NCBI RefSeq assembly: GCF_009936215.1
Contig: NZ_AP019551.1
Location: 1 to 64,000, forward strand
DNA length: 64,000 bases
Direction: 5' to 3'
Origin: Athalassotoga saccharophila
Lineage (GTDB): Bacteria > Thermotogota > Thermotogae > Mesoaciditogales > Mesoaciditogaceae
The notes beneath the pieces were generated by a model. That model was not told where the DNA came from. It worked only from the letters and a program-made list of their open reading frames with translations, and did no database searches. A program made the translations under genes and the position numbers. Shown piece by piece: positions 53,287 to 62,132 of the stretch. Every line of letters begins with the position of its first letter. Positions within the stretch are counted from its first letter, which is position 1.

Positions 53287-53988
53287 ATGCATACAGGGCT
53301 TTACGACGCAACGATGGGAATGCTTGTCGATCAGGCACAGGTAGACATGATATCGAACAATTTAGCCAATGTGAACACCTATGGATTTAAAACCGATTCC
53401 ATGACCTTTGCCGCGACAATGCAAAGAGAACTTTACAAGGAAATCGTGCCTTCAAAATTCTCACCTATAGGAAAAATGACAAATGCCGTTGTCGTGAATT
53501 CAGTCCTTCCAAATATGAGTGAAGGCGCACTTCAACAGACAGGTAGAAAATTAGACTACGCGATAGACGGAAGCGGTTTTTTTGCCGTCAGAGATGGAAA
53601 TCAAATTCTCTACACAAGAGATGGGAGTTTTAACATTTCTCCAGACGGTGAACTTGTCGATAATATGGGTAGAGAGGTACTCGGTGCGGCACTTCAGCCA
53701 ATAATGGCAGACAGCGGACAAGCACCGGCCGTTTTTAACGTTGCTAATCCTTCCTATCTTCAAAAGGTTGGTGGAAATGCCTTTGTGTCAACTGCCCAGA
53801 GTGGACCTTTCATCCTTGATCCAAATGGAAAAGTGATGCAAGGGTACCTCGAGACATCGAATGTCAACGCCGTCAAAGAAATGGTTGATTTGATAAATGC
53901 ATTTCAGAATTACCAGATAGCGCAAAAGGCTATAACAACTCAGGACTCAATGATGACAACGGGAATAAATGTAGGTAGCGTAACGTAA
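53287..53988 (+). CDS. flgF: Flagellar hook-basal body protein, FlgF-like
   Basis: Rod protein of 233 residues of the FlgE/FlgF/FlgG/FlgK family. The N-terminal helix carries MISNNLANVNTYGFKTDS, and the C-terminal helix QGYLETSNVNAVKEMVDLINAFQNYQ packs with it in the assembled rod. Members without the D2 insert and placed before flgG are normally FlgF, the proximal rod protein. It has no signal peptide and is exported by the flagellar secretion system. It is first in a six-gene operon. Confidence 0.85.
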   Translation: MHTGLYDATMGMLVDQAQVDMISNNLANVNTYGFKTDSMTFAATMQRELYKEIVPSKFSPIGKMTNAVVVNSVLPNMSEGALQQTGRKLDYAIDGSGFFAVRDGNQILYTRDGSFNISPDGELVDNMGREVLGAALQPIMADSGQAPAVFNVANPSYLQKVGGNAFVSTAQSGPFILDPNGKVMQGYLETSNVNAVKEMVDLINAFQNYQIAQKAITTQDSMMTTGINVGSVT

Positions 53989-53999
53989 AGGAGGTCAAA

Positions 54000-54785
54000 A
54001 TGCTTAACTCACTTTCAACAGCGGCAACGGGCATGAATGCCCAGCAATTCATGATAGACACGATATCGAATAATTTAGCCAACGCCAACACAACGGCATT
54101 TAAAGAGAGCAGGGCCGAATTTGCCGATCTTGCCTATCAAAATCTTTACATAGCCGGCACACCAACATCCCAAAACACTCAATCCCCAACTGGTCTCTAC
54201 GTTGGCCATGGAACGAGGCTTGTCGCGACAAACCGTTTATTTACACTCGGAAGTCTTTCTTCGACTGGCAATCCTCTCGATCTCGCGATAGACGGAGACG
54301 GTTTCTTTCAGGTTCAACTTCAAAATGGACAGATAGGCTACACAAGAGATGGAAGTTTTAACCTCGATGGTCAGGGAAGGCTTGTGACAAGTGATGGATA
54401 TGTAGTCGTTCCAAATATAGTGATTCCTCAAAACGCTGAATCGATAAACATAGCGCCAAATGGCACCGTGACCGTAACCCAGCCAGGTGGTACCCAGACT
54501 CAGGTTGGTCAGATCACGCTTGTGAGATTTTTGAACCCTGCCGGATTGGAATCGATAGGAGACAACCTCTACGTGGCAACTCCGGCATCGGGTCAACCAA
54601 TTCAAGGCATTGCGAATCAGGACGGCTTTGGAGCGCTCAGACAGGGCTATCTCGAGACTTCAAATGTCAATGTCATCCAGCAAATGGTAGACATGATAAA
54701 TGCCGAGAGGGCTTACGAATTTGATTCGAAAGTTATCCAGACTTCAGATCAGATGTTACAGGATGTGGCAACACTCAAGCAATGA
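54000..54785 (+). CDS. flgG: Flagellar distal rod protein FlgG
   Basis: Distal rod protein of 261 residues, exactly the usual length of FlgG. The opening LSTAATGMNAQQFMIDTISNN, the middle IDGDGFFQVQ, YTRDGSFNLD, and the end GYLETSNVNVIQQMVDMINAERAYE are all typical. It stacks onto FlgF to make the shaft that passes through the P and L rings. The gap to the previous gene is 11 bases, with AGGAGGTC as ribosome site, and the stop overlaps flgA by 4 bases. Confidence 0.97.
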   Translation: MLNSLSTAATGMNAQQFMIDTISNNLANANTTAFKESRAEFADLAYQNLYIAGTPTSQNTQSPTGLYVGHGTRLVATNRLFTLGSLSSTGNPLDLAIDGDGFFQVQLQNGQIGYTRDGSFNLDGQGRLVTSDGYVVVPNIVIPQNAESINIAPNGTVTVTQPGGTQTQVGQITLVRFLNPAGLESIGDNLYVATPASGQPIQGIANQDGFGALRQGYLETSNVNVIQQMVDMINAERAYEFDSKVIQTSDQMLQDVATLKQ

Positions 54786-55924
54786 AGAAATTTTTAGCCA
54801 TTATCATTTTGATTTCAATTGAAATTTACGCCTTTGGCCTTGGAATAGAACTCACACTCAAATCGAGCACGACGGTTTCATCGGAATATGTAACACTTTA
54901 CGATCTCGCTTCAACGTTCACAGGCGTATCCGTATCAGACCTTAAAAATTTCATCGTCGCCTTTGCGCCACAACCCGGAACATATTATTACCTTGATGCT
55001 CAAAGCATAAAAATAAGGGCTGAACAATCTATAAAATGGCTGAAGGTTATTCCAACCTCAAAAGAGATAATGGTTTATTCTACTGAAGTGCCAGTTGATC
55101 TTTTGAAAATTCAAAATGCGATCGCGTCAAAGGCGGGAACTTCAAATATTTTCGTTGTAAACTTCCAGCCTACGGGAATTCGCAATTCAAATTACGATAT
55201 AGAGGTAAGTAATATCTCTCAATTCGGTCAGAATTGTTTCGCGCTTGTCAAAGTCATTTCTGGCCAAAACGTATCTTATTCGAATGCCACATTCGAGATA
55301 GGCAGGATAGGAATTGCAAAATCTTTCGATGATATATCCCGAATCGCCGCGGCAGATCTTGGAAAGGGAATAACTCTGACAGATGTTTCAAAGGTTCAAC
55401 TTCCCAAGTTCGATGAATTAGCAGTTGGAAGACCATTCAAAATTTCTGGCAAAATGGTAGGCGTTCCGGTCAACGTGATCAAAGATGGAAAAGTTATAGA
55501 TGCGAAAATCATCAAATACGTGCCCGAGGAAATTGAAAATGTCATCGTGGCATCTGTCGATATAAATTACGGACAAAGAATAACTGCCGATATGATAAAG
55601 CAAATGCCAATGGACGTTTACGCGACGACCACGGCATACGCGACGATTCCTTCGAGAATAATTGGAAATCTTACCTTATGGTCATTCAAAGCAGGACAAA
55701 TAATATCGCCACTTGGCATTTCCACGCCTCCAGACGTTATGGCAGGACAGATAATCGTTGCCTATGTCTCTTATAACAGTCTGACGGTAACAACCTTTGT
55801 AAGGGTCATGCAAAATGGTTATATCGGCCAGATTATACCCGTAAGAAATATAGAAAATGGTTATTTGATGTACGGCCTTTTGGAAAGCGGGCCCAAAGTG
55901 AAGATTTACGGAGGTAATTCATGA
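54782..55924 (+). CDS. flgA: Flagellar P-ring chaperone FlgA
   Basis: Periplasmic chaperone of 380 residues needed for P-ring assembly. It has a signal peptide (KKFLAIIILISIEIYAFG), an N-terminal segment, and SAF-type beta-clip repeats in the C-terminal half (IVASVDINYGQRITADMIKQ, then SFKAGQIISPLGISTPPDVMAGQIIVA). It is longer than the 219-residue E. coli protein because of extra N-terminal sequence. The gene overlaps flgG and flgH by 4 bases each. Confidence 0.9.
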   Translation: MKKFLAIIILISIEIYAFGLGIELTLKSSTTVSSEYVTLYDLASTFTGVSVSDLKNFIVAFAPQPGTYYYLDAQSIKIRAEQSIKWLKVIPTSKEIMVYSTEVPVDLLKIQNAIASKAGTSNIFVVNFQPTGIRNSNYDIEVSNISQFGQNCFALVKVISGQNVSYSNATFEIGRIGIAKSFDDISRIAAADLGKGITLTDVSKVQLPKFDELAVGRPFKISGKMVGVPVNVIKDGKVIDAKIIKYVPEEIENVIVASVDINYGQRITADMIKQMPMDVYATTTAYATIPSRIIGNLTLWSFKAGQIISPLGISTPPDVMAGQIIVAYVSYNSLTVTTFVRVMQNGYIGQIIPVRNIENGYLMYGLLESGPKVKIYGGNS

Positions 55925-56532
55925 AAAAATTCATCATTTTATTTCTTTTTATTTCGATCTTCTCATTTGTCTTTGCCGACTCTTTATGGGAAAGTTCAAC
56001 CAATTCTAATTTCAAAAATCTTTTTACCCTTCCGGTCGCGAGCAAGGTTGGAGACACAATAACTGTCATGATTTACGATACGACGAATACCTCCTACTCT
56101 TACAAAAATCCTAATTACACGGGAGGAATACTCTCAATAATAGGAGGGCTTATAAAGTCTGTGACCAATTTCGACATATCAAAATTACTTCCCACAAGTT
56201 CACCTTCATCTTCCATCAACACCAATTCCATCTCCTCACAAAATCAGTCACAATTTGTAACGACACTCTCTGCCGTTGTCACAAAGGTTTATCCGAACGG
56301 GAACCTTGAAATAACTGGAAAGAGAGATATAAAGATAGACAATTCGATGAGGGAGATACAGATAAAAGGCATAGTAAATCCAAATGATATTCAGCCCGGG
56401 AATATAGTCAATTCTTCAAATATAGCAGATCTTGAAATATGGTACGATGGTAATGTCGTCTTTCAAGAAGGCGTTCAAAATGACAGATGGATAACATGGT
56501 TTATGAATTCTTTGGCATCTTTGATCTTTTAA
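55921..56532 (+). CDS. flgH: Flagellar L-ring protein FlgH
   Basis: Ring protein of 203 residues around the rod at the outer envelope. It has a signal peptide (KKFIILFLFISIFSFVFA) without a lipobox Cys, VGDTITVMIYDTTNTSY, then a Ser-rich stretch, and the C-terminal motifs VVTKVYPNGNLEITGKRDIKI and IKGIVNPNDIQPGNIVNSSNIADLEI typical of FlgH. E. coli FlgH is a lipoprotein, so the missing Cys fits a Thermotogota-type envelope. The gene overlaps flgA by 4 bases. Confidence 0.93.
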   Translation: MKKFIILFLFISIFSFVFADSLWESSTNSNFKNLFTLPVASKVGDTITVMIYDTTNTSYSYKNPNYTGGILSIIGGLIKSVTNFDISKLLPTSSPSSSINTNSISSQNQSQFVTTLSAVVTKVYPNGNLEITGKRDIKIDNSMREIQIKGIVNPNDIQPGNIVNSSNIADLEIWYDGNVVFQEGVQNDRWITWFMNSLASLIF

Positions 56533-56545
56533 AGGGGCGATTTAA

Positions 56546-57559
56546 TTGAAAAAGATATCGATCTTTTTTATCACTTTGGTAATTTTAATTTCAATCGTAC
56601 TCGCGGCTGGCGATGTCGTGACGATACAGGACATAACTAAAATAAGAGGTGCTATGGACAACCAATTGTTTGGTGTGGGAGTTGTCGTTGGACTGAATGG
56701 AAATGGAGACAGTGGCCCTGTTCCATCTGAATTGATCGCGAATATGCTCAAAAACTTCGGCGTCGTCGTCGCACCATCGGATCTCAATTCAAAAAATTCG
56801 GCGCTTGTCATGGTAACGGCTAATATACCTCCATTTTACTATCCCGGAATGAAATTGGGAGTTACGGTCTCATCGATAGGAGATGCGAAAAGCCTTCAGG
56901 GAGGAGTTTTACTTGAAACCCCTCTTTACGGTGCCGACGGCAATGTGTACGCCGTGGCTCAAGGTCAACTTTCGATAGGTGGATTCAACACGAATCAAAG
57001 TGTTTCACTTCAACAGAGGTATTCTCTTGTCGCGACAATTCCAGATGGCGCGATAGTTCAAAAAGAGATTCCATCCAGCATAGTTAAGGCCGGCATCGTG
57101 ACATTGCTTCTTAACAAACCAGACGTTGTGACGGCCGCAAGAATTGCACAGGCGATAAATTCAAAGTTCCAGTCCAACATAGCGATAGCCTCCAGCGCCG
57201 GAGCCGTTGATATACAGGTGCCAAATGCTTTTACAAACAATCTAATAGATTTTCTTGCCATAGTTGAACAAATTCAAGTCATTCCAAACCTTCCACAGGA
57301 AATCGTCATAAATGAAAGAACGGGCACGGTCATCTTTGGAGGAGACATAACTCTTCCAGATTTCACGATGAGTTACGGAAATTTCTCCATATCGATCGTC
57401 AACGGTCAATTACAAAATGGTAGCAGTTCTTCTGGAAATACACTCGCAGACCTTGTCAACGCACTTAAAGCCCTTGGCGCCACACCGCAGGACATAATCG
57501 CCATAGCAGAGGCCCTTCACAAAGCCGGAATTCTTCAACAAAATGTGGTGATAATGTGA
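56546..57559 (+). CDS. flgI: Flagellar P-ring protein FlgI
   Basis: Periplasmic ring protein of 337 residues. Signal peptide (KKISIFFITLVILISIVLA), then the conserved QDITKIRGAMDNQLFGVGVVVGLNGNGDSG, ALVMVTANIPPFYYPGMKLGVTVSSIGDAKSL and LYGADGNVYAVAQGQL. The end (INERTGTVIFGGDITLP and NTLADLVNALKALGATPQDIIAIAEALHKAG) is the usual FlgI closing part. Translation begins at TTG (56546), with AAAGGGGCG upstream; no better start exists. It overlaps the next gene by 4 bases. Confidence 0.96.
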   Translation: MKKISIFFITLVILISIVLAAGDVVTIQDITKIRGAMDNQLFGVGVVVGLNGNGDSGPVPSELIANMLKNFGVVVAPSDLNSKNSALVMVTANIPPFYYPGMKLGVTVSSIGDAKSLQGGVLLETPLYGADGNVYAVAQGQLSIGGFNTNQSVSLQQRYSLVATIPDGAIVQKEIPSSIVKAGIVTLLLNKPDVVTAARIAQAINSKFQSNIAIASSAGAVDIQVPNAFTNNLIDFLAIVEQIQVIPNLPQEIVINERTGTVIFGGDITLPDFTMSYGNFSISIVNGQLQNGSSSSGNTLADLVNALKALGATPQDIIAIAEALHKAGILQQNVVIM

Positions 57560-57879
57560 TCATCTCTCCTTTGAGTTTGATGAATTCATCGAATATACAG
57601 GATTTGCCAAAAAATGAACAATTAAAAGTCGTCTCGGCCCAGTTTGTCTCTCTTTTACTGTCAGAAGTCTTTAACGAGATGGAAAAGGGAATATACAAAT
57701 CAAACCTTGTACCGGACCAATTCGGTGAATCTTGGTACCGCCAATGGCTTATGGATATCTACGCGCAGGACGCGGCCGGGCAAAATTTTGGACAATTAGT
57801 TAAACTCGTCGAAACTCAGATTTCAAAAAATCCTTACAAGGAGTTGCCTGACAGAACGGAAAATTTCTCGACAAAATGA
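57556..57879 (+). CDS. flgJ: FlgJ-like rod-binding protein (N-terminal domain only)
   Basis: Protein of 107 residues that matches only the N-terminal rod-capping domain of FlgJ: EQLKVVSAQFVSLLLSEVFNEMEKGI, then the Gly-Gln-Asn core GQNFGQLVKLVETQ. The muramidase domain of E. coli FlgJ is absent, as in many bacteria. Translation starts at GTG overlapping the flgI stop as GTGA. The last 46 bases are shared with the end of the convergent DUF2156 gene. Confidence 0.87.
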   Translation: MIISPLSLMNSSNIQDLPKNEQLKVVSAQFVSLLLSEVFNEMEKGIYKSNLVPDQFGESWYRQWLMDIYAQDAAGQNFGQLVKLVETQISKNPYKELPDRTENFSTK

Positions 57880-58721
57880 TCCGGAAAATAGGATAATTTC
57901 GCCTTTCTAAGTCCTTCGTCTCCGAGGTCTTGTTCTCTGTTTACAAACATGCCGGGATTAAGGTTATTTTTACAAAAGAGATTATTTATTGCCACGTAAA
58001 TTCCCTCATAGGCTTTGTTTGCCTTCTCGATATGAATGACAAAGGTGTTTTGATTTAACATCTCTCCGAGCGTGAAGGCCTGTATCTCTCCATCTATGAG
58101 GATCATTGCCCCCTTTAATTCGAGTTCATCGAAATTTTCAAGGGCAAGTTTTGTGGCCTCAAATTCGTCTAAAAGGTTCATATCGTCTTTGCATCTTTTC
58201 TCCTCGCACCATTTTTTGGCAAGTTCAACAGCCGAGATCGCGTCTTTTCCAGTCATTGGGAGGTATTGGTAATGGTACATTTTTAAAAAATTGGAAAGAT
58301 GGTTTCTTTTTGAATGGTACTTTCTTCCCGCAAGATTTATAAGATCCTCTGCTTTGTAAACGTAATCGAATTGATCTCTCGATGGAATAATTTTAAAATC
58401 ATCGTTCAGAAGTGACGTGAATTTTTTCGCAACTCGGTCAAAAACTATTTCCGAGTTGTGAGATGATATCCATGAAGAAAGGCTTTTGAGATCGTCTATT
58501 TCCAATTTTCCTACAGTCTCCAAAAAATAAGGTCTATCGCCACACATAAAAAGGACCGTATCTTTGAAAACAGTCCATCTAACCTTGAGATGGTCTTTCC
58601 ATATAAAAAGGTTTGTAAAGTTCATCTCCGAATTTTCCGGCTGGTAATTCCATATGCGATCCTTCAAAAATCTTCTGTCTCCTATTTCTATTTCTTTGAA
58701 TTCTGGAAATTTTGGAATCAT
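57834..58721 (-). CDS. DUF2156 / phosphatidylglycerol lysyltransferase C-terminal-like protein
   Basis: Cytosolic protein of 295 residues, with two GNAT-like halves. The motifs KYHSKRNHLSNFLKMY, the ELEL...GAMILIDGEIQAFTLGE segment and the ending FVNREQDLGDEGLRKAKLSYFP are typical of the DUF2156 group. This is the catalytic domain found at the end of MprF-type aminoacyl-phosphatidylglycerol synthases, but the membrane part is absent, so it may use another aminoacyl-tRNA acceptor. Its gene converges on flgJ, sharing 46 bases. A minus-strand promoter is at 58775-58783. Confidence 0.85.
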   Translation of the reverse strand: MIPKFPEFKEIEIGDRRFLKDRIWNYQPENSEMNFTNLFIWKDHLKVRWTVFKDTVLFMCGDRPYFLETVGKLEIDDLKSLSSWISSHNSEIVFDRVAKKFTSLLNDDFKIIPSRDQFDYVYKAEDLINLAGRKYHSKRNHLSNFLKMYHYQYLPMTGKDAISAVELAKKWCEEKRCKDDMNLLDEFEATKLALENFDELELKGAMILIDGEIQAFTLGEMLNQNTFVIHIEKANKAYEGIYVAINNLFCKNNLNPGMFVNREQDLGDEGLRKAKLSYFPDHFVEKFSVLSGNSL

Positions 58722-58738
58722 TCTCCACCTCTCAAATA

Positions 58739-58747
58739 TGATATACT
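58739..58747 (+). promoter_or_regulatory. Extended -10 promoter of cydAB
   Basis: TGA followed by TATACT. The leader would be about 48 bases and ends in a strong AAAGGAGGG ribosome site. No strong -35 is seen. Confidence 0.5.
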
Positions 58748-58774
58748 ATTAAAAATGAAAATGAATATCAATAA

Positions 58775-58783
58775 ATTATACCA
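58775..58783 (-). promoter_or_regulatory. Extended -10 promoter of the DUF2156 gene
   Basis: Minus-strand TGG followed by TATAAT, about 55 bases before the start codon. It overlaps the cydA leader, so the two divergent promoters may interfere. Confidence 0.5.
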
Positions 58784-58800
58784 AAAAAGGAGGGATTTTT

Positions 58801-60174
58801 GTGGATCCTCTATTCTTGTCGAGACTTCAGTTTGCAGTAACTACAGCCTTCCACATGCTCTGGCCTCTTTTGAGCATAGGATTGAGTTTTATGATGGTCA
58901 TTCTCGAGATTCTCTGGCTTAAGACGAAGAATGAGGTCTACTACAGACATGAAAGGTTCTGGTCGAAGATCTTCCTTCTAACCTTCGGCATAGGAGTTGC
59001 GAGCGGGCTGGTGCTTGAATTCGAATTCGGCACAAATTGGGCAGGATTTTCTCAAGTTGTCGGAGGCTTTTTTGGGAATATACTTGGATTTGAAGGTTCA
59101 ATGGCCTTTGCACTCGAGGCCGCTTTCCTGGCCCTCTTCATTTTTGGATGGGGCAGAATATCTAACAGGGCACATCTCGTATCGACTATAATGGTGGCAT
59201 TTGGAGCGTCACTTTCTGCTTGGTGGATAATGGACGCGAATTCGTGGATGCAAACACCAACCGGTGTTAAAATCGTCAACGGATCCGTCGCATCGATAAA
59301 TTACCTTCAGGCAATTTTGAATCCATTTGCCACGATCTCGTTCTGGCACATGTGGATTGCCTGCATAGAAACAACTATATTTTTTGTAGCGGGAATAAGC
59401 GCTTACTACATATTGAAAAATCAAAACACCGAATTCTTTCTCAAAATATTCAAAATATCCGTTATAATCGCGATTTTTGCCACCCCGCTTCAGGTCTACC
59501 TCGGAGATCTCTCGGGAAAGGCCGTTGGAGATTACCAGCCGGCCACTCTTGCGGCGATGGAATCACATTGGAATACAAATCCTGCCGGTACGGGCGCCAC
59601 ATGGCATCTTATTGCCATACCCGACAGATCGAAAGAGACGAATTCATTTGTCATAAACATGCCTATACCCGGTCTTATGAGTTTTCTCGATACCGGATCA
59701 TTCACGGCTCAGGTCAAAGGTCTCAAAGATTTTCCACCCGAGGATAGAGGACCCATAATTCTGCCATTTTACTCTTTTAGATTGATGGTTCTCATAGGAT
59801 TTATAATGGTCTTCATGATGCTATGGGCTTTGTGGTACTGGGTAAAGGGATATTTAAAGTACGAGAACACGTCAAAACATAAATGGTTCTGGAAAATATG
59901 GTACTGGGGCTTTCCCCTTGGCTTTATAGCGACAGAACTTGGATGGATAACCCGTGAGGTCGGAAGGCAGCCGTGGATAATATACGGAATAATGAGAACT
60001 TCCGAAGGCGTCTCAAATCTCACGACAGCACAGGTAATGGTCACATTGACAGCCTTTATAGCAACGTACGTTTTGCTTTTTGTCCTCTTTATCGTGTTTG
60101 TACGTAAGATAATAAAAGCAGGCCCAGATCTCAAAAGCCCGCTTCCTATGAAAGAGGCGAAAGAAAATGCATGA
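58801..60174 (+). CDS. cydA: Cytochrome bd ubiquinol/menaquinol oxidase subunit I
   Basis: Haem-bearing subunit of a terminal quinol oxidase, 457 residues and nine membrane helices. Conserved ligands are visible: H18 (TTAFHMLWP), the Glu and Phe pattern of LEFEFGTNW and FEGSMAFALEAAF, the second haem His in FWHMWIA, and the Met in FRLMVLIGF. EVGRQPWIIYG is typical of the short-Q-loop (cyanide-insensitive-like) form. It starts GTG after AAAGGAGGG. It reduces oxygen to water without pumping, and protects oxygen-sensitive anaerobes. Confidence 0.97.
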   Translation: MDPLFLSRLQFAVTTAFHMLWPLLSIGLSFMMVILEILWLKTKNEVYYRHERFWSKIFLLTFGIGVASGLVLEFEFGTNWAGFSQVVGGFFGNILGFEGSMAFALEAAFLALFIFGWGRISNRAHLVSTIMVAFGASLSAWWIMDANSWMQTPTGVKIVNGSVASINYLQAILNPFATISFWHMWIACIETTIFFVAGISAYYILKNQNTEFFLKIFKISVIIAIFATPLQVYLGDLSGKAVGDYQPATLAAMESHWNTNPAGTGATWHLIAIPDRSKETNSFVINMPIPGLMSFLDTGSFTAQVKGLKDFPPEDRGPIILPFYSFRLMVLIGFIMVFMMLWALWYWVKGYLKYENTSKHKWFWKIWYWGFPLGFIATELGWITREVGRQPWIIYGIMRTSEGVSNLTTAQVMVTLTAFIATYVLLFVLFIVFVRKIIKAGPDLKSPLPMKEAKENA

Positions 60175-61171
60175 ATTTCTCGCAGATCTCTGGTTTTTCA
60201 TCCTCGCATTTGAACTTTTCATGTACGTGATCTTGGATGGCATGGATCTTGGCATAGGCGTGTGGGCACTCTTTGACAAAAATGAAGATCACATCTCAAC
60301 AAGTTTAGCCATAATAGGCCCATTCTGGGACGCAAATGAAACGTGGCTTGTAATGGCCGGAGGGATTCTTTTTGGCGCATTTCCGGCAGTTTACGCAATC
60401 GGTGCGAATGCTCTCTACATCCCGATAATGATTTTAATCTTTGGTCTTATCTTCAGGGCCGTGGCCATAGAGTTCAGAGATCATGCCAAGAATAAAAGAC
60501 TTTGGGATGTTCTCTTCGGCCTTGGAAGTCTCGCGGCGATCTTTGGTCAGGGCTTTGCCGTGGGAGGGCTATTCGGAGGGATAAAGATAGGGCCACATGG
60601 ATTCGCGGGAAGCCCGTGGGACTTTCTGACGCCATTTTCATTCATACTCTCCTTTGGTTTCCTTTTTGGATACATGATGTTAGGGGCTTCGTACACGGTA
60701 TCAAAAACGGAAGGAGAAATCCAAAGGGCAAATTACACAAGGGTTATAATTTCGGCCATACTCTCGACGCTTCTTACCGTTACGGGCCTAATCTTGCTTC
60801 ACTTCTTAAACCTTCCCGAAATGAAGATGTGGTTTTCGAGTCCCGACGAATACATTCTCGCCATCCTTTACATTCTTGCCGCATTCATAATATTAATGAT
60901 AATCCTCAATGCTTTTACAAAGAAACACGAAAAGGGACTATACATGTGGGTTTCATTACTCGTAATCGATATGTTTGTCGCCGGCGTCTTCGAGGTCTTC
61001 CCTTACATAGTTCCTCCAAATATAAAAATAGTCGACGTTGCTTCGCCGGATGAAAGTTTAATAGCGATGCTTATCGGAATAGGGATGGTTATACCCGTTA
61101 TACTCGCATACAACTTTTACGTAAAAAAGCATTTCAGAGGAAAGGTCAAAAAAGGGGCATCTTATTATTAA
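60167..61171 (+). CDS. cydB: Cytochrome bd oxidase subunit II
   Basis: Subunit II of 334 residues, with eight membrane helices that form a pseudodimer with subunit I. The opening WFFILAFELFMYVILDGMDLGIG and the ANETWLVMAGGILFGAFPAVYA stretch are the family signature. The gene overlaps cydA by 8 bases. No CydX- or CydDC-type gene follows; a strong terminator closes the operon. Confidence 0.96.
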   Translation: MHEFLADLWFFILAFELFMYVILDGMDLGIGVWALFDKNEDHISTSLAIIGPFWDANETWLVMAGGILFGAFPAVYAIGANALYIPIMILIFGLIFRAVAIEFRDHAKNKRLWDVLFGLGSLAAIFGQGFAVGGLFGGIKIGPHGFAGSPWDFLTPFSFILSFGFLFGYMMLGASYTVSKTEGEIQRANYTRVIISAILSTLLTVTGLILLHFLNLPEMKMWFSSPDEYILAILYILAAFIILMIILNAFTKKHEKGLYMWVSLLVIDMFVAGVFEVFPYIVPPNIKIVDVASPDESLIAMLIGIGMVIPVILAYNFYVKKHFRGKVKKGASYY

Positions 61172-61197
61172 AAAAGGCGTACGATGTACGCCTTTTT
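61171..61197 (+). terminator. Intrinsic terminator of cydAB
   Basis: 12-bp perfect inverted repeat, AAAAAGGCGTAC with GTACGCCTTTTT, and a 3-base loop. It begins at the last base of the cydB stop and is A- and T-flanked, so it may serve both strands. Confidence 0.9.
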
Positions 61198-61206
61198 ACA
61201 TTATAT

Positions 61207-62118
61207 TTATATTATATAAGGTGAGAGGTTTCTGTATCCTAAGATCAGACCTTTTTTCACCTTTTCTACGCTTCCTTCCCACACCGGATCTTCGTGCTCT
61301 ATGCTTATCACGCCATTATAACCGTTATCGTAAAGCGCAGAGATGAATGATTTCCAGTCTATTTCTCCAAGGCCTGGCAATCTGTACCTCCACCATCCCT
61401 TTCCATTCTTAAAAAGAGGCCCAAAGATGCCGTTATCGTAGAGGCCATCCTGAAGAATCTGGGTATCCTTTGCGTGGGTATGGACTATTTTATCGGCAAA
61501 TTCGTTGACGACATCGACGTAGTCTATATCTAACCAGTAAAGGTGTGACGGATCAAGGTTTAATTTGAGATCCGGCAAGATTTCGAAAATTTCTCTCCAC
61601 AAAGCGGGAGAATAGAATAAATTTCCTTGAACTCCTTCTTTTTGCCATCCAACCATCGGGCAATTTTCTATCATTATCTCGACCTTTTTTCTTTTAGCAT
61701 ACTCGATTATCGGAGGGAAGACCTTCTCTATCTCCTTCATATTTCCGATTACGTCTTTTGTTATATCTCTACCTATAAAAGTGCCTACATATTTGACCCC
61801 AAGCAAATTAGCGGCGTCTATGACTTTTTTTAGATGATCTATGTGCGCATTTCTCACATTCAAATCGGCGTCTAAATTGTTATCGTAATAGGCAAGGGAA
61901 GATATCTCGATTCTGTATTTTTTGAAAAGTTCTTTGAATTCATTTGCCTTTTTCTCATCCAAATTCTTTACATCGAGAGTAGAGGAGGCATAATCTCTTT
62001 TGTTGTCAATTGGCCATGCTCCCACCTCGAGCGCCTGAAATCCCTGATCTGATGCCCATTTAACTGTTTCATCAAGCCCTAAATTTCCGAGAGCAACTGT
62101 TAGAAAGCCTAATTTCAC
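61207..62118 (-). CDS. TIM-barrel sugar (phosphate) isomerase/epimerase
   Basis: Protein of 303 residues in the AP-endonuclease-2/xylose-isomerase-like superfamily. The Glu of IMIENCPM, the His of LDPSHLYW, the DYVDVVNEFADKIVHTHAKD and VISIEHEDPVWEGS motifs are the metal-ligand pattern of the group. It probably isomerises or epimerises a sugar or inositol intermediate, and works with the linked dehydrogenase. Translation starts at GTG with AAGGAG upstream. It is the last gene of the three-gene operon. Confidence 0.88.
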   Translation of the reverse strand: MKLGFLTVALGNLGLDETVKWASDQGFQALEVGAWPIDNKRDYASSTLDVKNLDEKKANEFKELFKKYRIEISSLAYYDNNLDADLNVRNAHIDHLKKVIDAANLLGVKYVGTFIGRDITKDVIGNMKEIEKVFPPIIEYAKRKKVEIMIENCPMVGWQKEGVQGNLFYSPALWREIFEILPDLKLNLDPSHLYWLDIDYVDVVNEFADKIVHTHAKDTQILQDGLYDNGIFGPLFKNGKGWWRYRLPGLGEIDWKSFISALYDNGYNGVISIEHEDPVWEGSVEKVKKGLILGYRNLSPYII

Positions 62119-62132
62119 CTTTTACCACTCCT

